A DNA stretch of 64,000 bases, from contig NC_079241.1 of assembly GCF_028009165.1 (NCBI RefSeq), forward strand, positions 5,952,001 through 6,016,000. Direction: 5' to 3'. Position 1 is the stretch's first letter. Every line of letters begins with the position of its first letter. Origin of the DNA: Akanthomyces muscarius (Eukaryota; Ascomycota; Sordariomycetes; Hypocreales; Cordycipitaceae). The notes beneath the pieces are model-generated. The model ran no database searches. It worked only from the letters and a program-made list of their open reading frames with translations, and was not told the origin of the DNA. Shown piece by piece: positions 59,833 to 64,000 of the stretch. A program made the position numbers and the translations under genes.

Positions 59833-61814
59833 ATGAGGCGCTCAAAAATACAAAATGGCAAGACTGTCCACACAGTTCCCAAGACAAACATGACTTCCGA
59901 CCCCACCTTGCAGCGACTGCTACACATTGACTCGGCTCGTGACGCCCACGCCGCACAGGCGATACTCGACGCAACGCACGCAACCAGCCCTTCCAACGCG
60001 CCTCTCAAGAGACAGAGGTCGTCTCGGTCAGCTACCGTCATGGGCCAGAGTAAGAGCAGCATGGCGGCGGATGTTGATGCATACCTGCAAGCCCGCAACC
60101 AACTGTGCGAGGCGGAAGCATCCATTGCCTTTGAGCACCGCTGTCGCATGCGTGCCACGCCTCTGGAGCAAGCCGTCGATGGCATCCTTCATAGACTGCG
60201 ATGCCTCGACCAGGAACGAGTGTATGGTGCCGCCGAGGCGAGACTAGGCCACCGCGGGCAGAGACACCCGCGCTTTGCAGGTGACCACTTTCTGGGCAAC
60301 GTCGACCTCATTAATCAGACGCGGCTCTTTGACGTGGCAAGCCGTATGCCAAAAGGTGCCCATTTGCACATTCACTTCAACGCGTGCCTGCCGCCGGCCG
60401 TGCTGCTGGGCATCGCCAAGGGCATGGAGCGCATGTTTATCACGAGCAGCCTGCCGCTGGTGGCGGACAATGATCACGAAAACTATGCAAAGTGCGAGAT
60501 TCAGTTTACGCTACTAAGCGCGGACAAGGAGGACGATGCGCCCGGCAGCTTGTTTAGTGCACAGTATCGACCGCGGCAGACGATGAAGCTGGCGGCATTT
60601 CTGCAGCAGTTTCCAGAGCAGTACCCCGGTGTGAACGCAGAAGAGTGGCTTTTAGCCAAGCTTGTATTCTCAGAGGACGAAGCTCACGGAGCGTTACAAA
60701 CAGCAGCCGGGTAAGTAAAAAGTGACTTGCAAACGAGCTGCATAGCACTAACATGATGTGACAAGGGCATGGGAAAAGTTCAATGGCCGCACGAGAATGA
60801 TGAAGGGCCTCTTCAACTATGAGACGGCCTACAGAAAGTATACACGGCTCTGTCTCGAGGATTTCGTGCGCGACAACATACAATATGCCGAGATACGGCC
60901 CAACTTTATGACGAGCAACCAGCTCTACCACGACGACGGAACCGGGCCCATTGACAACACGGGCATCATGAATATCATAATAGACGAAGTCACCAAGTTC
61001 CAGCACGAACTGGTGGCGCAGCGACGATACTTTGGCGGCATCAAGGTCATCTACTGCACGCCTCGCTCCCTGGACCCTGCGGGCGTCAAAGCCGCTCTAG
61101 ACGAGTGTCTTGCATTCAAGCAGCGGTGGCCGGCGTGGATAGCCGGCTTTGATCTCGTGGGCGAAGAGTCGCAGGGACGACCCCTGCGCGATTTCGTCCC
61201 AGAGTTTCTCGCTTTCCAGGAGCGGTGCCGCCAGGAAAACGTCGAGATCCCGTTCCTCTTCCACTGCGGCGAGACACTCGACATGGGCTCGGCCACCGAC
61301 GGCAACCTGCTCGACGCCCTGCTCCTCCACTCGAAGCGCATCGGCCACGGCTTCGCCCTCCCCAAGCACCCGCTCGTGATGCAGCGCATGCGCGCGCAGG
61401 GCGTGTGCGTGGAGCTGTGCCCCATCTCGAATGAGATTCTGGGCCTGACGCCGCGCGTCAATGGGCATGCCATGTACTCGCTGCTGGCGAATAATGTGCA
61501 TTGCACCGTGAGCTCGGACAATGGCGCCCTGTTCAAGTACGTTTTGTCTTTGTCTTTTTTTTTTTCTCTCCATTTGTCTCTTGCTCTCATCGTCGTACTG
61601 ACAGACTCGACACAGATCATCGCTATCTCATGACTTTTACCAAGTACTCATCGGCAAGGCCGACATGGGCCTCTACGGCTGGAAGCAGCTGGTGCTCTGG
61701 AGCATAGAACACGCCTGCCTCGACGACGACGAGCGCAGCACGGTCCTGCAGCAGTGGGACCGCATGTGGGAGGACTTCCTGCAGTGGGTTGTCGAAAAGT
61801 ACGGCGCAGAGTAG
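59833..61814 (+). CDS. Adenosine deaminase-like protein, ADGF/CECR1 type
   Basis: Exons 59833-60710, 60766-61536 and 61616-61814 encode 615 residues; a start at 59890 would shorten it by 19. The protein follows ADGF/CECR1 order: KGAHLHIHFNA (zinc His179 and His181), FNYETAYRKYTRLCLEDF, QYAEIRPNFM, GFDLVGEES, FLFHCGETLDMGS (His459, Glu462), RIGHGFALPKHP, CVELCPISNEILGL and SSDNGALFKSSLSHDFYQ. The metal-binding His set, the catalytic Glu and Asp544 are present. Two residues that are Asp in classical adenosine deaminase, after the first His pair and after the zinc Asp, are Asn here (Asn183, Asn545). No signal peptide is seen, so it is likely intracellular. It probably deaminates a nucleoside or related purine; the exact substrate is open. 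Confidence 0.88.
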
Positions 61815-62351
61815 GTACAGGCCGGCCCGTGAGTGGTCTTGTTATAATCTGTAATGAAATTTCCTTTGGCGGTTTCAGCGTTTGTTTTTTACTTGCACCT
61901 TTGGGTGGCGGAATGGGGAGGGATCATAGGGCGCAAACTGGATAGATGGATGACCTAACATGAGATGGCAGTTTTCTCATGAATAACCCTGTTTTTTGTT
62001 TTCCTTGCAACTGAGTGGTATATATACATCTTTGATTCGCATGCTCATGTTTCGTAGCATCAACCACCAGCGCCTGAGGCTTAAACCGCAGAAATGTAAA
62101 ACTGCTTTCGTGATGAAACTTTTGTTGTACTCTAGAAATTTATATGTAGGATAAATAATCATTGCTAGTTTGTGACGTCGTCTCTAGTAACAGAGAAGAA
62201 GAGAATGCAGCATCTAAAAGAAATCTTTTTAATAATAAAAAATGAACAAGCAAAAAACACCATTTTCATCCCATGACGCCTTTATAAGCCAAAAAGAGAA
62301 AGAAAGGGGGGTTACAACAAGGACCAACGGAAACCATTCCGATTCTTGCGT
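61815..62351. other. Convergent 3' region
   Basis: AT-rich 3' untranslated regions of the ADGF-like gene and of SRP40. Contains an AATAAT/AATAAA-rich stretch at 62148-62245. No gene. Confidence 0.6.
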
Positions 62352-63548
62352 TTAGTCCTCAAAGTAGACGGCCTTTTTCTCAGTGATATCAATCATGCCG
62401 CCGCGGAAGCTGCCCTTCTTCATCTTGTTCTTGGCTTTTGTGAAGCCCTTGCCCTTGGTGATGATGAGATCCTCGTGCGCGCGCTGCGAGTAGTCCATGG
62501 GCACCCATTCGTTGGAGGCAAACTTGGGGTCGACCTGAATGTCCTTTTTGATGCGCGAAAAGGGCTCGTTGTGCTTGCGCTTGGTAGTCGTGGCGGCGGT
62601 GGGCACAGGAGGGAGAGGGGCGGGCGAGGCGCGGTCGAGCGTCACAGAAGAGTCGGACGAGTCCTTTTTGGCTTTGGTCTTTTTGGCCTTGGGCTTGGGC
62701 TTCTCTTCTTCGTCTTCTTCTGAGCTGGAGGAGTCGGAATCAGAGTCGGAGTCGGAGTCAGACGAGTCGCTGTCGGGGAGGGCGACGGCGGCGGCCTTTT
62801 CAACTTCAGAGTCGGACGAGTCACTGTCGCTATTAGAGTCACTATCAGAGTCGGAGTCGGAGCCGGACGAATCGCTGTCGCTGTCGCTATCAGAGGAGTC
62901 CACGTCCATCTCGTCGTCGGACGAGTCCTCCTTGGCGGCCGTTTTTGTCTTTTGCTTCTTGGCCTGGGGCTTCTTCTTGTCGTCTTCGTCGTCGGAGCTG
63001 TCGCTCGAGTCCGAAGCCGAGTCAGAGTCGGACGAGTCGTCACTATCGGAGCTGTCGCTCTCCGGCGCCTTGCGCTTCAGCGACTTGGTCGGCTCTTGCT
63101 TCACCTCGACCACCACCACCTCCTCGTCGCTGCTGCTGCTATCGTCGGCGTCCTCGTCGTCGGAGCTGTCGCTGCTGTCCGAACTGTCCGAGCTCTCGTC
63201 ATCGCTGTCGTCGTCGGCGTCGTCGCTCTTGGCCGCAGCCTCCTGCCACGAGGCAAAGACGTCGACGAGGGCGGGCGCCGCGGCCGCTGCGTCCTTGTCT
63301 TTGGTGGCCAGGTTCTGGGCCTTGCGCTGCTCGCGGAAAGACTTGTGCGCGGCGGAGAAGGCATTGTCCTTGAGGAACTTTTCCACCATGTCCATCAGCA
63401 GAGCCGGGACCGCCGGGGTCGCGGCAGTGCTGGTCTTCTTTGCCATCGTTTTGGTGGAACGGCGGTCTGGAGTCGGTATGGGATTGGCCGTCGCAGGTGT
63501 CGTGGTGTCGTTGTTGTTGGAGAATAACCAACTTGGCGGCGCAGACAT
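62352..63548 (-). CDS. SRP40: Nucleolar phosphoprotein SRP40/NOLC1 family
   Basis: Srp40 and its animal relative Nopp140 are nucleolar phosphoproteins that escort box C/D and H/ACA snoRNPs. One exon encodes 398 residues from the first ATG (63548); a second ATG at 63446 (MAKKTST) would give 364. The N-terminus has a LisH-like helix (LLMDMVEKFLKDNAFSAAHKSF). The centre alternates long acidic Ser/Asp runs, likely CK2 substrates, with short basic Lys/Pro blocks. The conserved SRP40 C-terminal domain is complete: RIKKDIQVDPKFASNEWVP, YSQRAHEDLIITKGKGFTKAK and the KKGSFRGGMID end. The Ser/Asp repeats make the antisense strand look like a long Ser-rich open frame, which is an artefact. Confidence 0.93.
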   Translation of the reverse strand: MSAPPSWLFSNNNDTTTPATANPIPTPDRRSTKTMAKKTSTAATPAVPALLMDMVEKFLKDNAFSAAHKSFREQRKAQNLATKDKDAAAAAPALVDVFASWQEAAAKSDDADDDSDDESSDSSDSSDSSDDEDADDSSSSDEEVVVVEVKQEPTKSLKRKAPESDSSDSDDSSDSDSASDSSDSSDDEDDKKKPQAKKQKTKTAAKEDSSDDEMDVDSSDSDSDSDSSGSDSDSDSDSNSDSDSSDSEVEKAAAVALPDSDSSDSDSDSDSDSSSSEEDEEEKPKPKAKKTKAKKDSSDSSVTLDRASPAPLPPVPTAATTTKRKHNEPFSRIKKDIQVDPKFASNEWVPMDYSQRAHEDLIITKGKGFTKAKNKMKKGSFRGGMIDITEKKAVYFED

Positions 63549-64000
63549 GTGTGGTTTTTCTCGAACGACTTGAAATAAAAGAGTTCGAGAGAGTGCGTAA
63601 TGCGGCAATTGCTCGAAAGCAAGGCAAAGAAAGATATAAAGCAGGTGCGCCAGTCGACTCAAACTCCCGACTCGGAAAGAAAAAAAAAGAGGCGGCGGGT
63701 GGCAGAAAAAAAATTCTGTGCACCGCCAATTGGAGGTGGGGCGCAGGGTCTCTTATCGGGTTTATCGCAGAGCGACCAGAGTTGGGGGCCGCGGGAAACA
63801 GCTTGAAGACAGGGCGCTTCAGTGGGTGAGGTCGCTGCAACGGGCGCTAAGGTTCTAAGCTTACAGCGCCCTGCAGTGATGTTTCTCATTCCTCAAGCGC
63901 TGTATTCTGCTGGCGGCCCCTCTGAGACAAGCTGTAAAGCCGTGGCCTCTCAGCGCTGCTGGGCGACGCTGACGCCCGCAGCGACGCGCTCTGCTCCACT
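63549..64000. other. Promoter region of SRP40 at window edge
   Basis: Contains the SRP40 promoter, with an A-rich tract at 63680-63712 and an AT-rich TATA-like stretch at 63634-63640. No other gene is seen before the window ends. Confidence 0.5.

Noticed and set aside
62539..63573. 344-codon plus-strand open frame opposite SRP40
   Set aside because: It is the reverse complement of the Ser/Asp repeats of SRP40 and reads as Ser/Glu/Leu low complexity. The minus strand carries the recognisable SRP40 C-terminal domain.

Overview
This 64 kb window is nuclear DNA from a filamentous ascomycete. The evidence is short introns (mostly 45-80 bp) with GTRNGT donors and CTAAC-type branch points, compact genes on both strands, GC-rich third codon positions, and products typical of Pezizomycotina. 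Intergenic CCTACCTAGGTAGG-type motifs and the overall protein style suggest Sordariomycetes, perhaps Hypocreales; that placement is inference. No rRNA, tRNA, CRISPR array, complete transposon or virus was found.

Layout: 1-1461 has no gene. PMS1 mismatch repair endonuclease (1462-4594, +) converges on an uncharacterised four-TM protein (5042-6959, -). The mitochondrial flavoproteins adrenodoxin reductase (7931-9594, +) and ETF-alpha (9654-10753, -) converge with 59 bp between stop codons. ETF-alpha shares an E-box-rich divergent promoter with the SWI3/RSC8 chromatin remodelling subunit (11333-13521, +). Next come carnitine acetyltransferase (15159-17040, +, with a possible alternative mitochondrial first exon from 14839), cyclase-associated protein (17719-19596, -), a Mak32-like PfkB kinase (21083-22390, +), MCM3 (22657-25433, -) and EXO70 (25867-27819, +).

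The most unusual gene is at 27996-31823 (-). It encodes one 1238-residue protein carrying a 2H phosphoesterase, an endonuclease/exonuclease/phosphatase domain, a poly(A)-polymerase-type nucleotidyltransferase and a C-terminal MJ1316/DUF504 RNA-end recognition domain. It looks like a complete RNA end-processing and repair machine in one chain.

The second half is looser and more lineage-specific. It holds an unknown Q-rich-start protein (32493-33668, -), a decayed WD40 gene (34775-35908) flanked by a diverged ~115 bp direct repeat, a GNAT acetyltransferase (36199-36950, -), an Ntn-hydrolase asparaginase (37461-38927, -), a variant bZIP factor (39589-41214, -), an LYR-like protein (42216-43367, -), a gene-poor stretch with one doubtful coding segment (43368-46222), an unknown basic protein (46223-47866, +), the proteasome activator BLM10/PA200 (49444-55450, +), a ten-exon amidase (56136-58243, +), an ADGF/CECR1-type adenosine deaminase relative (59833-61814, +) and the nucleolar protein SRP40 (62352-63548, -).

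The genes form no single pathway. Most are housekeeping genes for DNA repair and replication, mitochondrial electron transfer, acyl shuttling, actin and exocytosis, and proteasome and nucleolar functions. Exon models were assembled by eye from splice consensus, reading-frame continuity and family motifs. Starts and a few junctions are marked as uncertain where that applies.
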